A stretch of 21,635 bases of DNA from a virus: positions 1 through 21,635 of IMG/VR virus record IMGVR_UViG_3300032240_000370. The stretch is one strand, 5' to 3'. The notes beneath the pieces were generated by a model. It was not told the DNA's origin. It searched no databases and was given only the letters and a program-made list of their open reading frames with translations. Position 1 is the first letter of the stretch. Each line of letters begins with the position of its first letter. Below, one piece after another: positions 8,371-16,515 of this stretch. A program made the translations under genes and the position numbers.

Positions 8371-8829
8371 ATGCAAATTGCAATTTTGACAAATCCAATC
8401 ACAGTAGGCGATTACCGCGAACTGTTTGCTAATACATCATTTCCACCAAGTGGTCCAAGTGATGAATTCTTGGCAGCCAATAACGCAAAGAAGGTCAATG
8501 CTTTCAAAACGCACAATAGCCTCACCCAGAAGCTAGTGTCATGCTCTGCTTATGACGATGGCGAGTTTGTTTGTGTTGTCCAAGTGGCAAACATGAGTGC
8601 TGAAGAAATCCAAGCAGCCAAAAACTCTGCAATGGCACAATTGAGAACCACTCGAAATGCTTTGTTGACTGCTTGCGACTGGACTCAAATTGCTGACTGC
8701 TCTATTCCTAAAAAGGCAGAGTGGGCAACATACCGCCAGACATTGCGTGACTTTCCTGCAACTGTGTCTGATGCACGAGAAACTATCAATTGGCCTCATA
8801 ATCCTGATTGGGTTGAGCCAACAATTTAA
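8371..8829 (+). CDS. Tail/fibre assembly chaperone-like protein (Phage_tail_APC type)
   Basis: This 152-residue protein ends in a domain (about 83-146) that matches the Phage_tail_APC family as I recall it: R.TRN.LLTACDWTQIADC, then EWATYRQTLRDFPATV and WPHNPDW. The N-terminal 75 residues form a separate domain starting MQIAILTNPITVGDYREL. Proteins with this C-terminal domain occur next to phage tail fibre genes, and some are thought to help fibres fold or assemble. It follows the LamG adhesin by 9 nt with AAGGAAG before the ATG. This gene is likely the chaperone or a structural partner for one of the three preceding fibres. It is soluble and has no membrane segment. Confidence 0.7.
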   Translation: MQIAILTNPITVGDYRELFANTSFPPSGPSDEFLAANNAKKVNAFKTHNSLTQKLVSCSAYDDGEFVCVVQVANMSAEEIQAAKNSAMAQLRTTRNALLTACDWTQIADCSIPKKAEWATYRQTLRDFPATVSDARETINWPHNPDWVEPTI

Positions 8830-8849
8830 TTGTATAGATTGGAATAGCA

Positions 8850-9905
8850 ATGAAAATAGCCGTGTACGCAATCAGTAAAAATGAAGAACAATTTGTTCAG
8901 CGTTTTTGTGATTCAGCCAAAGATGCAGACCTGATCTTGATTGCCGACACAGGCTCTACTGACAAAACAGTTGAATATGCTTTGGAATGTGGCGCAAAAG
9001 TCCACGATATATGTATCAGCCCATGGCGATTTGATAAAGCTCGGGATGCTGCCCTAGCTCTAATCCCAAGAGACTTTGATGTCTGTATTAGCCTAGACTT
9101 GGATGAAGTTATGGAACCAGGCTGGCGGGAAGAAATTGAGCGGGTTTGGCAGGAAAACACCACTAGGTTGCGCTACAAGTTTGATTGGGGATGTGGAATC
9201 TCCTTTTTTTACGAGAAAATCCACCACCGCCATGGGTATCACTGGCATCATCCAGTCCATGAATATCCTCGTCCTGATGGCAGAACGCAGGAAATCTATG
9301 CCCATACGGATATGCTTTTGGTCAGCCATCACCCTGATCCTACCAAATCCCGTGGTCAATATATGCCACTGCTTGAGTTGGCTATTAAAGAAGACCCACA
9401 TTGCCCTAGAAACGCTTTTTATCATGCCCGAGAACTCACCTTCTATTCTCGTTGGCAAGAGGCTATAGAGGCTTTAAATCGCTATTTAGCCATGCCTGAG
9501 GCTACTTGGCCTAACGAGCGATGCTATGCCATGCGTTTATTGGGTAAAGCACATGAAGAATTAGGCATGGTTCACGAGGGTTTGAAATGGTACAGACTGG
9601 CTTGTGCAGAAGCCCCCAATACCCGAGAGCCATGGTGCGAGTTGGCGGTGGCAACCTACAGATTAAGTATGTGGCCTGAGAGCTATGGAGCGTCACTTTC
9701 AGCCCTGAATATCACTGACAGACAGTTGGTTTACACCTGTGACCCAAGCGTTTGGACTGAAAAACCATACGATTACGCCAGTATTGCCGCTTGGAGGCTT
9801 GGATTAAAAGATCAGGCTATCGAATTCTGTAAGAAAGCTTTAGAATTTAACCCTACAGACACCCGTCTATTGACCAATCTCCAGCAGATGGAAGAAGTGA
9901 CATGA
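8850..9905 (+). CDS. Family 2 glycosyltransferase with TPR tail
   Basis: This 351-residue enzyme should transfer a sugar from a nucleotide-sugar donor. The N-terminal GT-A domain (about 1-165) has the GT2 start AVYAISKNEEQFV, the DTGSTDKT motif (33-40) for nucleotide binding, and the metal-binding D-x-D inside SLDLDEVM (D83, D85). An unusual HHRHGYHWHHPVHEYP stretch (about 125-140) lies where the acceptor side is expected. Residues about 187-345 form TPR-like helical repeats (EAIEALNRYL, GKAHEELGMVHEGLKWYRLA, KDQAIEFCKKALEFNP), as in other GT2-TPR proteins that modify proteins. It has no membrane segment, so acts in the cytoplasm. It overlaps the next tail gene by four bases (ATGA), implying co-translation. 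A virion protein is a plausible substrate. Host surface glycan modification is the main alternative. Confidence 0.85.
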   Translation: MKIAVYAISKNEEQFVQRFCDSAKDADLILIADTGSTDKTVEYALECGAKVHDICISPWRFDKARDAALALIPRDFDVCISLDLDEVMEPGWREEIERVWQENTTRLRYKFDWGCGISFFYEKIHHRHGYHWHHPVHEYPRPDGRTQEIYAHTDMLLVSHHPDPTKSRGQYMPLLELAIKEDPHCPRNAFYHARELTFYSRWQEAIEALNRYLAMPEATWPNERCYAMRLLGKAHEELGMVHEGLKWYRLACAEAPNTREPWCELAVATYRLSMWPESYGASLSALNITDRQLVYTCDPSVWTEKPYDYASIAAWRLGLKDQAIEFCKKALEFNPTDTRLLTNLQQMEEVT

Positions 9906-11521
9906 GCGACTATACCCGCCTCCGTACTCCGTTTACCAACATGAGCTTCACGCCCGATGTGCCAAGCAATGCTTTGGGTCCAAATGAGTACAACTTGGGT
10001 AAAAATATTGAGGCTGATGTTCGTTCTATCAAGAAAATCTTTGGTGAAAAGGAAATTGCTTCCACAATCACTGATACGCCTATCTTTATGGAAGGTGGGT
10101 TTCGTTCTGAAACCTCTTGGGTTTACATAGTTGCCACTCGTAATTCATCCAATCAAGGCAAATGGTGGATGATTACTGCTACTGGCATTTCCAATATCAC
10201 GCCTGGTGTGGGTGCAAATCCTTCAGTTTATCTGTCTGGCTATACAGAAGACTTAAATATTACTTTTTCATGGGTTGGTAATGTCTTCTTTATGAATGAC
10301 ACAATTAGCAATCCTATGTATTTCTTGCCGACAAGCAATGAAATCACAGTAACGTCTAATGCTTCATGGAACTATGATGTTGGCGTAACATCTACTCGGG
10401 CAGGATTTGTTAGAAACTACTGCTCACCCAATGTTGGCAATATTCTGATTGCAGGTAATCTGACCAAAGATATTGGTGGAACACTGTATAACTACCCAAC
10501 AACAGTCCGTTGGTCACAGGCTTTTGCTAATCAAGGTTACCCTGCGACATGGGAACCAACCCTATCTAACGTGGCTAACGAACAAGAAGTGCCAGTCCGT
10601 GGTCCTTTGATTGATGGATTTTTCCTTGGTGGCAACTTTTATGTGTGTAGCTATTGGGATACAGTAGTTTTCTCTCCCATTTCCTATCAAAACAGCACTG
10701 CTCCTATTTTTGGTGTGCGTCTTTTGAATCAAGGCCGTGGACTGTTTAACAATAATTGTTGGACAAATACTGATGCTAATGTTTACGGCATTGATGCTCG
10801 TGATATCTGGGTGTTTAATGGCTCAGAATTCTCGTCATTGGGCAACCAGAAAGTTAAAGATTACTTTTTTGCCAATTTGAATCCTTTGTATTCTCAGCGT
10901 ATGTTCATGGTGAACAACACGCAGAAATATCAAATTGAGATTTACTATCCCGATCTGACATCGACTGGTTGGTGCAACAAGATGCTGTCATACCGCTATG
11001 ACCTTCAAGTCTGGAATGCTCCTAAAGATATTGCCAATGCAGTTATGGGCACTGAAGGTCCTCGTTGGATAGATAGCTCACCAGATTACTTTAACCTGTC
11101 TTCTAGAGCTGTTGTCTATGCTCGTGCATTAAGTACCTCTAAGTTAATTGAAACCAACATTGGTAATTCTTTTATCAATTCAGGCGCAATTGATTCTCAG
11201 TTTGAGCGTACCAATATTGCCTTGCAAACTGCAAATGGTCCTGTGCCTTATTCATCTAAAGTTTACATTCATAGAATCTTGCCTGAGATGGCGGGTACTG
11301 GAAAAATTGATGTGACTATTGGTGGTGCTAATTCAACTCAGCAGACACCTACATATGGTCAGACAGGTTCAGTAATTATTGACACTGACAATCCATGGGT
11401 GACAACTCAGCAAAATTCTGTGCGTACAGTAGCAGTTAAGTTTGGTTCAAACGATGCAACAGACACATGGAAAGTAAGTGCTTTGAACTTGCAAGCAACA
11501 GTAACTGAGGATGCGTTCTAA
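9902..11521 (+). CDS. Beta-propeller-like tail protein (P22 gp10 / T7 gp12 type)
   Basis: This 539-residue protein is all-beta by inspection, with repeated short aromatic/Gly strands and hairpins that suggest a propeller. Examples are TSWVYIVATR, NITFSWVGNVFFMND, GNILIAGN, TVRWSQAF, GFFLGGNFYVCSYWDTVVF and GIDARDIWVFNGSEF (about residues 72-310). The pattern of 'write a site, then ask what is displayed there' (RWS..., G.F.GG, ...WVFNG) resembles P22 gp10-like and T7 gp12-like tail tube or nozzle proteins, which form the tail's lower tube. The C-terminal third (about 400-539) is another Ser/Thr-rich beta domain. The ATG overlaps the glycosyltransferase stop and the stop overlaps the next ATG (TAATG). 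A missing tape-measure gene fits a short tail. The family is uncertain but a tail role is well supported by context. Confidence 0.6.
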   Translation: MSDYTRLRTPFTNMSFTPDVPSNALGPNEYNLGKNIEADVRSIKKIFGEKEIASTITDTPIFMEGGFRSETSWVYIVATRNSSNQGKWWMITATGISNITPGVGANPSVYLSGYTEDLNITFSWVGNVFFMNDTISNPMYFLPTSNEITVTSNASWNYDVGVTSTRAGFVRNYCSPNVGNILIAGNLTKDIGGTLYNYPTTVRWSQAFANQGYPATWEPTLSNVANEQEVPVRGPLIDGFFLGGNFYVCSYWDTVVFSPISYQNSTAPIFGVRLLNQGRGLFNNNCWTNTDANVYGIDARDIWVFNGSEFSSLGNQKVKDYFFANLNPLYSQRMFMVNNTQKYQIEIYYPDLTSTGWCNKMLSYRYDLQVWNAPKDIANAVMGTEGPRWIDSSPDYFNLSSRAVVYARALSTSKLIETNIGNSFINSGAIDSQFERTNIALQTANGPVPYSSKVYIHRILPEMAGTGKIDVTIGGANSTQQTPTYGQTGSVIIDTDNPWVTTQQNSVRTVAVKFGSNDATDTWKVSALNLQATVTEDAF

Positions 11522-13242
11522 TGCCATTCGCTCTTACCAACGATCCATCTCAATCGGAAATATCCGAGGCCATTAATTATTTGTTGGCTAACTTTGGGCC
11601 TAACCTAGCTGCTGATCCAAATAATGGACAGATTAGCGGTCCATCGGGTGTAATCATTGCCTATTTGTATCAATACATTGCAGTCAAGTATGCCGATAGT
11701 TTTGATGGCTCATTGAACTTTAGCAATAGTCCTACAGGTCGTTTGTACTATGGTTTGAGAAATAGTAACGATTCTGTAGAGTCTACCAATCCTGCTGATT
11801 ACATTTGGTATCAAGCTACAGGTGGTTTTGGTTCTACTAAGTTTTTGTATTACCAAACAAATGGTGGTCGGCAGATTAACTTTGTTGTTGCCACTACAGC
11901 TCCTAATTCAACTTATTTAAAAGAGTCAGGTTCATCTATTGATCTAGATGTAGTGACCACAACTACGGCATATAACACTGCCGCACCATCTATTTATCAA
12001 TGGACTTCTAGTTCTACACCACCCACTCGCCCTAGCACTACATCAACATATACATGGGCAACAGGTGCTTATACAGCTCCTAGTGGTTGGACAACTGCGC
12101 CTACATCAAATACAACGCCTGGTTATTATTTGTGGGCTATTACCATACCTCTGGTGGTTAATGCCAATACAGTAACTTCTACTTTGGATTGGACAAACAC
12201 TTCTTATCCAATTTATGCGTTTTCATCTAATGGTGCAACAGGTACTACAGGTGGAAATGGTATTAGTGCGTTAACTGCTTACAGGGCGCAAAGTCAAAGT
12301 TCTGCTGCTCCTGCTACACCATCAAATACAACTGGAGCTACAGCACCATCTGGTTGGTCATTAACTGCTCCTAGCGTAGCTGTTGGACAAGTTCTTTGGT
12401 ATTCTTTTGGACGTTACAATTCTACTGCCGCTACATTAGATGGTGTTCCTGCTGGACAAACTGCATGGGGTACACCAACTGCGGCTTCCATATTTCAAGA
12501 TATTCGATCTGACAATTGGAATGGTTCAACACCGCCAACTTATGGAACACCTTCAAGTTATGGAACAACAGGTTATTACATAAGTCAATCAACTGGTAAC
12601 TGTTATTTCAACAATGGTATTTTTAGAGGCAGCATTACTGGTGCTTCTGGCACTTTCTCTGGTGATATCAGCACTACAGGTGATGCCAAGTTCCAAGGTC
12701 AAAATACTGCAGTTCAAACAGTTGTTATTGCAGGAACAACCTACAACATTGATTACAGCTCTGCTTCCTATGCAACATCTAACGCAAGTTCAGGAACAGT
12801 GCGTACAGGTGTGTTTGGATATGGCAACTCAATATCAAGTGCAATTAATGTAGGTGTATTAGGTGTTGGCCTAAACAATTCATTGAGTTATGGTGTTGTT
12901 GGTCAAAGTACTACGACATCTGGTGCAGGTGGATTTTTTACATCTGCTAGTAGCTCTGGTTCAGGACTTGTAGCAAGCAATACAAACTCAGGTACTGCGC
13001 TTCAAGTTGCTGGTCCTATGACCATGACCAACAGCACAATGGTCACCAACCTAAACTCTGAGTTTTCCAATAAGTTGCTTGGGTCTGCGGGTACAAATAC
13101 TTTGAGGTTTGTTCAAGGACCAGTTACAGGTTCTGGTATTTCTACTTTTGTAGGCACAAACAAGCCTGGCAGTTCTACAAACAATACATGGTTGCAGATT
13201 ACAGTTGATTCAACCACTTATTACATACCTGTGTGGACATAA
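11521..13242 (+). CDS. Large tail tip / central fibre protein
   Basis: This 573-residue protein is a virion fibre or tip protein. The first 130 residues form a globular N-terminus that may anchor it to the preceding tail protein. Residues about 155-232 and 255-320 contain two copies of a Ser/Thr/Pro-rich module with P(S/T)GW(T/S)...AP and a following Tyr/Trp strand (YYLWAI, VLWYSF). The same module is present in the collagen-like fibre at 3919-5538. Residues 360-385 have CYFNNGIFRGSITGASGTFSG, similar to a segment common in host-specificity (J-like) tip proteins. The remainder is Gly/Ser/Asn-rich with repeats such as GVFGYGNSISS, GVLGVGLNN and GVVGQSTTTSG, which suggest a beta-solenoid shaft. 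It starts with a one-base overlap on the previous stop. Confidence 0.7.
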   Translation: MPFALTNDPSQSEISEAINYLLANFGPNLAADPNNGQISGPSGVIIAYLYQYIAVKYADSFDGSLNFSNSPTGRLYYGLRNSNDSVESTNPADYIWYQATGGFGSTKFLYYQTNGGRQINFVVATTAPNSTYLKESGSSIDLDVVTTTTAYNTAAPSIYQWTSSSTPPTRPSTTSTYTWATGAYTAPSGWTTAPTSNTTPGYYLWAITIPLVVNANTVTSTLDWTNTSYPIYAFSSNGATGTTGGNGISALTAYRAQSQSSAAPATPSNTTGATAPSGWSLTAPSVAVGQVLWYSFGRYNSTAATLDGVPAGQTAWGTPTAASIFQDIRSDNWNGSTPPTYGTPSSYGTTGYYISQSTGNCYFNNGIFRGSITGASGTFSGDISTTGDAKFQGQNTAVQTVVIAGTTYNIDYSSASYATSNASSGTVRTGVFGYGNSISSAINVGVLGVGLNNSLSYGVVGQSTTTSGAGGFFTSASSSGSGLVASNTNSGTALQVAGPMTMTNSTMVTNLNSEFSNKLLGSAGTNTLRFVQGPVTGSGISTFVGTNKPGSSTNNTWLQITVDSTTYYIPVWT

Positions 13243-13244
13243 AT

Positions 13245-13520
13245 ATGCCAAGACAAATAACCATTCCTGCTGAAACTATCTATGAAGATATTCAATCTTT
13301 ACAGGAATTTCCTGATAATCAGATAGTTAATGTAATTGTTGGTAAAACTGATGCTGATGGGAACTTCATTATTCCCCAACAGTTTAGTACTTATCAAATT
13401 ACAGGCCAAATGTATACTGACTTGAACTCTGCAAATCCAAGTTGGCATCCTGGCAAACCAGCCGGAACTTACTTTAATCAAGATTTGTGGCATTTTATTG
13501 ATCTTTTAAGGGGCGAATAA
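13245..13520 (+). CDS. Small unknown tail-region protein
   Basis: This 91-residue protein (MPRQITIPAETIYEDIQS...) is soluble, mixed alpha/beta, and unrecognised. ATG 13245 is chosen because a GGA (13235-13237) lies seven bases upstream. A GTG four codons earlier, at 13233, falls within the last codons of the preceding gene and has no site. It contains GKTDADGNFIIPQQF, reminiscent of short beta domains in tail parts, and ends in a helix WHFIDLLRGE. The next gene starts on its stop (TAATG, one-base overlap), with AAGGGG before it. It is likely a minor tail or assembly protein. Confidence 0.65.
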   Translation: MPRQITIPAETIYEDIQSLQEFPDNQIVNVIVGKTDADGNFIIPQQFSTYQITGQMYTDLNSANPSWHPGKPAGTYFNQDLWHFIDLLRGE

Positions 13521-13960
13521 TGGGTGGTTTTTCAGCACAAGTACAGCCTTCTCAGTCATCTGCCCCTGCGGGTAAAGGTGCGGGAATGTCTGCCATGCAA
13601 ATGGGTCAAAATCCCATTCAAGTATCTCCTGACAAGCAGATGATGAAAATGCAGCAGCTTCAGATGGAGCAACCTGATTTTTCTCAAGCTAACCAAATCC
13701 AACCTAATATCCAAGATGGAACTCAATTGGGTGGTCTTGGTGGTGCTTTGGGTGGCCTTATGGGTGGTCAAGGAATGGCTGGTGGAACTGGAATGATGGG
13801 TGGTCGAGTCACCATGCCAGGTCAGGGTGGTCAGCCTCAATTAGGTATGCCTAATGCCTATTCAAATACCATGCAACCATGGGATAATTCAGTCAATCAA
13901 CAAGGCCGACCTTCTGGCAAAGGTATGGGCGCATCCGGTGCATCCGGTAAAGGAGCTTAA
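13520..13960 (+). CDS. Gly/Gln/Met-rich low-complexity protein
   Basis: This 146-residue protein is rich in Gly, Met, Gln and Pro, with many MGG, GGQG and MQ runs (for example GGLGGALGGLMGGQG). It has little predicted fold and no signal peptide. Low-complexity proteins of this sort often appear among internal virion or ejection genes of short-tailed phages, and it sits directly before candidate ejection proteins. I do not recognise the family. The AAGGGG Shine-Dalgarno (13508-13513) and one-base overlap with the upstream stop show it is a real translated gene. It may be virion-packaged or a disordered assembly factor. Confidence 0.65.
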   Translation: MGGFSAQVQPSQSSAPAGKGAGMSAMQMGQNPIQVSPDKQMMKMQQLQMEQPDFSQANQIQPNIQDGTQLGGLGGALGGLMGGQGMAGGTGMMGGRVTMPGQGGQPQLGMPNAYSNTMQPWDNSVNQQGRPSGKGMGASGASGKGA

Positions 13961-13962
13961 TC

Positions 13963-14673
13963 ATGGGCGGTGGAAAATCATCAGGTAGTTCATCTGCGGT
14001 ATTAACCCCAGAACAAAAAGAACTATTAGGTCTTCAAACTAATGCTCTTAAAGAGACATTTCTTCCTGCTTACCAAAATACAGTAACTGGTGCTAAAGAG
14101 CGCATGGATTTGGCGCAACCTTATGTAAATGAGGCGGCTAAATCTGCTTATGCTCAAGCGGGTGATATTTCTCAATCTGGAACTCAAGCTGGTAAAGCTG
14201 CTTATGGCGCAGGATTAGGTCAATTAGGTCAATTGTTTGATCCTAATTATGAGAAAAACCAGATTAATGCCGCATTACAAGCAGGTCGTGAATCTGCCCG
14301 TGAATCCCAAGCAGGTCAAAATGCCATGTATGGAGCCGCAGGTGGTCTAGGCTCATCTCGTATGGCTTTGGCAGATCAGAATTTGGCTTCTTTAAATGCT
14401 CAACGACAGGCTACTGCAGCTGCTGGCGCACAATCTCAAGTTCAACAAAACCGCATGGCTGCCGCCAATTCTATGTTGGGTGCAGGTCAGAACTTAATTA
14501 ATACTGGCCTTGGAGCTGCAAGCCAACAAGTCGGTTACGCTGGCGCACCTTTAGACTTGTATTCCAAATATGCGGGTATCGTTTATGGTACTCCTCAAGG
14601 TTCTACAACACCTAACTTCTCTGGTACTCAAGGTTCAAATACATCAAGCAAAGGTTTTGGATTTAAAGTCTAA
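13963..14673 (+). CDS. Candidate internal virion / DNA ejection protein 1
   Basis: This 236-residue protein begins MGGGKSSGSSSAVLTPEQK. Its middle is helical, Ala/Gln-rich and almost without Cys, Trp or strong beta signals, with long heptad-like stretches (for example EKNQINAALQAGRESARESQ, AGGLGSSRMALADQNLASLNA). It ends KGFGFKV. Such Ala/Gln/Gly-rich helical proteins with a GGLGSSR-like segment are typical of the small internal virion or ejection proteins of podoviruses, comparable to P22 gp7. It starts 2 nt after the previous stop. The function (leaving the capsid to help DNA cross the host envelope) is inferred from composition and order. Confidence 0.55.
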   Translation: MGGGKSSGSSSAVLTPEQKELLGLQTNALKETFLPAYQNTVTGAKERMDLAQPYVNEAAKSAYAQAGDISQSGTQAGKAAYGAGLGQLGQLFDPNYEKNQINAALQAGRESARESQAGQNAMYGAAGGLGSSRMALADQNLASLNAQRQATAAAGAQSQVQQNRMAAANSMLGAGQNLINTGLGAASQQVGYAGAPLDLYSKYAGIVYGTPQGSTTPNFSGTQGSNTSSKGFGFKV

Positions 14674-14681
14674 GGATTAAT

Positions 14682-15017
14682 ATGAAAAACTTTGATTTTG
14701 CCAGTCCCGCTCAATATGGTGATTGGGCACAATATGCCGGATTTAATAGAACAACTGGCGAAATTGAAGGAATGAAAGCTCCTCAAGAAGGTGTTGCTCC
14801 TCCTGAAAATTTAGGTGATTACATGAGTCAGAGATTGGGTTCTGCCTCAAGTATGGCAGGTGCTGTTGTTCCTGCACTTGCACAATTAGCAACTGGTAAT
14901 GTCATGGGTGCTGTCAATACTATGCGTCAGGCTCGTAACCCGATGCAACAGCAAAATATTGCTACACAACCTACTCCTATGGTTGGATATGACTATACCC
15001 ATGGTTTAGCTGAATAA
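14682..15017 (+). CDS. Small protein between ejection genes
   Basis: This 111-residue protein has an aromatic N-terminus (MKNFDFASPAQYGDWAQYAGF) and a small hydrophobic Ala/Val-rich middle (SMAGAVVPALAQLATGNVMGAV, about 57-78) that could be an amphipathic or membrane-contacting helix. The end is Gln-rich. I do not recognise it. It lies 8 nt after one candidate ejection protein and 9 nt before the next, with AAGGA before its ATG. A role in the ejection complex is inferred only from place. Confidence 0.6.
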   Translation: MKNFDFASPAQYGDWAQYAGFNRTTGEIEGMKAPQEGVAPPENLGDYMSQRLGSASSMAGAVVPALAQLATGNVMGAVNTMRQARNPMQQQNIATQPTPMVGYDYTHGLAE

Positions 15018-15026
15018 GGATTAAAA

Positions 15027-16514
15027 ATGGCTGAAGCTATTGCACCACCACAGGAAAATCAAGCTGTACCGCCTTCATTTGGCGGTGGCATGGTTGAAAC
15101 TATTACTCCTGCCGATCCTAAAAGTGAATCGTCAATTGCAAAAGTAACTTTGGATTATCCAACTCGTTTCAAAGAGATTATTGCGGATGTTCCTAATGCA
15201 AATACGCCTGATGCACGGATGCGTATTGCTAACAATGTTGCTGCTCACGAAGAAGAAACAAAACAATATCGTCCTAACCAGTCAACTCAATGGGATAAGG
15301 TTCTAGTCAATGTATTAAGCCGTAACTATAACGAGGCATTGAAATGGTACAACGGAGGCGGTGTTAAAGAAAAAGAAGCTAGAGACATTAACAACAATTT
15401 GTTTTACAAAGAAGAAAATGAATTGGGCGTTACTGGTCGTATCAAAGATGGTTTAACAGGTCGTGTATTAACTCCTAAAGAAGTTACTGCCCTGCAAGAT
15501 CGTGGCGGTATTTTTACTGATACAGACACAAAATCTTTGCAAACATTGCCTTGGGTACAAGGTAAATACAATGCTGAATTGGCTAACAAAGGTTTAACAA
15601 GCCAACTGCAATTAGCAACTAATGATGCGTACAACTCTGCTCGTATTGCGGGTGGTGCTAACCAAAACATTGATGAACAGTTAAGTTTAGCTAACCGCTT
15701 AAAGCCTGTTCTTAACCACATCTCTTCATTACCTGAAGACCAACGCAAGCGTATTCTTGGTTATGTAAGCCGACTGAACCAAATTGGTTCTTCATTAGGT
15801 TCACAACAAGAGCGTGGCCTTAATGTTAATGCTGGTGGTCAACAGACTGTTGGTGCTAATGTCAGTGGTAATGCTGCTTTAGGTGCAACTGGTACTGAAG
15901 GTGGAGTTCCTCCTGCAGGTTCCAAAGGTGGTATTGGTGGAAGCATGGGTGCTAATACATCCGCTACTACTCAAGCTGGTGCATCTGGTCGTGAGTCTGC
16001 TACAGGTTCTGCTTCTCGCAATGAAATGTTGCAAGAACAACAGAATCTTGAAAGAGCAATCTTCCAAGAATTGCAAGGCGTTATTAAGACTCCTGCTGAA
16101 TTCCAATCATTTGTTCGTTTGAATGCTTTGAATGCTGCCAATGATGTGGCTTACAAAAACATTCCAGAACACGTTAAGCCACCAACATGGAATACTGTTC
16201 CTGATACCGATCCATACACAGGCGGTGCAGAGGCAATGATTGCTAATCGTGTTAATCAACAGCGTAACAATGCTTTGATGGCGGCTTGGTCTAAAGAATT
16301 GTTGGCTTCTCAGCGTGAGATGGCAAGAACTGGTAAAGCTGTAGACCTTGGTCAACTTGCTGATAACTTCCAAAAGTCTGAGATTTTCCAAGCCATTAAC
16401 AATACTTTCCAACATAAGATGAGATCACAATTAGAAGGTAGAAGTGTTCTTCCTCCTAAAGGCTCTCTGATGGTAAATGGTAGAAATCAATTAGTACTGT
16501 CACCAGGAGAATAA
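15027..16514 (+). CDS. Candidate internal virion / ejection protein 2
   Basis: This 495-residue protein is long, mostly helical and Cys-free. Residues about 35-250 form a helical region with WDKVLVNVLSRNYNEALKWY and EQLSLANRLKPVLNHISSLPED. A Gly/Ala/Ser/Thr-rich flexible linker follows (about 253-332), then a second helical region (about 333-470; EQQNLERAIFQELQGVI, NRVNQQRNNALMAAW). Low-complexity linkers between helical blocks are common in ejection proteins that must unfold to pass the portal. The WYNGGG segment and surrounding helix could be membrane- or DNA-contacting but this is not proven. It starts 9 nt downstream of the previous gene with AAGGA. No lytic transglycosylase motif was seen. 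Confidence 0.5.
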   Translation: MAEAIAPPQENQAVPPSFGGGMVETITPADPKSESSIAKVTLDYPTRFKEIIADVPNANTPDARMRIANNVAAHEEETKQYRPNQSTQWDKVLVNVLSRNYNEALKWYNGGGVKEKEARDINNNLFYKEENELGVTGRIKDGLTGRVLTPKEVTALQDRGGIFTDTDTKSLQTLPWVQGKYNAELANKGLTSQLQLATNDAYNSARIAGGANQNIDEQLSLANRLKPVLNHISSLPEDQRKRILGYVSRLNQIGSSLGSQQERGLNVNAGGQQTVGANVSGNAALGATGTEGGVPPAGSKGGIGGSMGANTSATTQAGASGRESATGSASRNEMLQEQQNLERAIFQELQGVIKTPAEFQSFVRLNALNAANDVAYKNIPEHVKPPTWNTVPDTDPYTGGAEAMIANRVNQQRNNALMAAWSKELLASQREMARTGKAVDLGQLADNFQKSEIFQAINNTFQHKMRSQLEGRSVLPPKGSLMVNGRNQLVLSPGE

Positions 16515-16515
16515 C

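Noticed and set aside
8371-8829. Programmed frameshift pair (lambda G/GT type) at the chaperone-like gene
   Set aside because: The gene has its own start and stop, its neighbours are fibre and glycosyltransferase genes, no tape-measure gene follows, and no slippery heptamer placed before a second frame was seen.
9103-9468. Second forward frame inside the glycosyltransferase gene
   Set aside because: A shadow of the GT2 gene in another frame. It has no ribosome site and no recognisable protein pattern.
13233-13247. GTG at 13233 as the start of the small tail-region gene
   Set aside because: It lies in the final codons of the tip fibre with no ribosome site, whereas ATG 13245 has GGA at a good distance.
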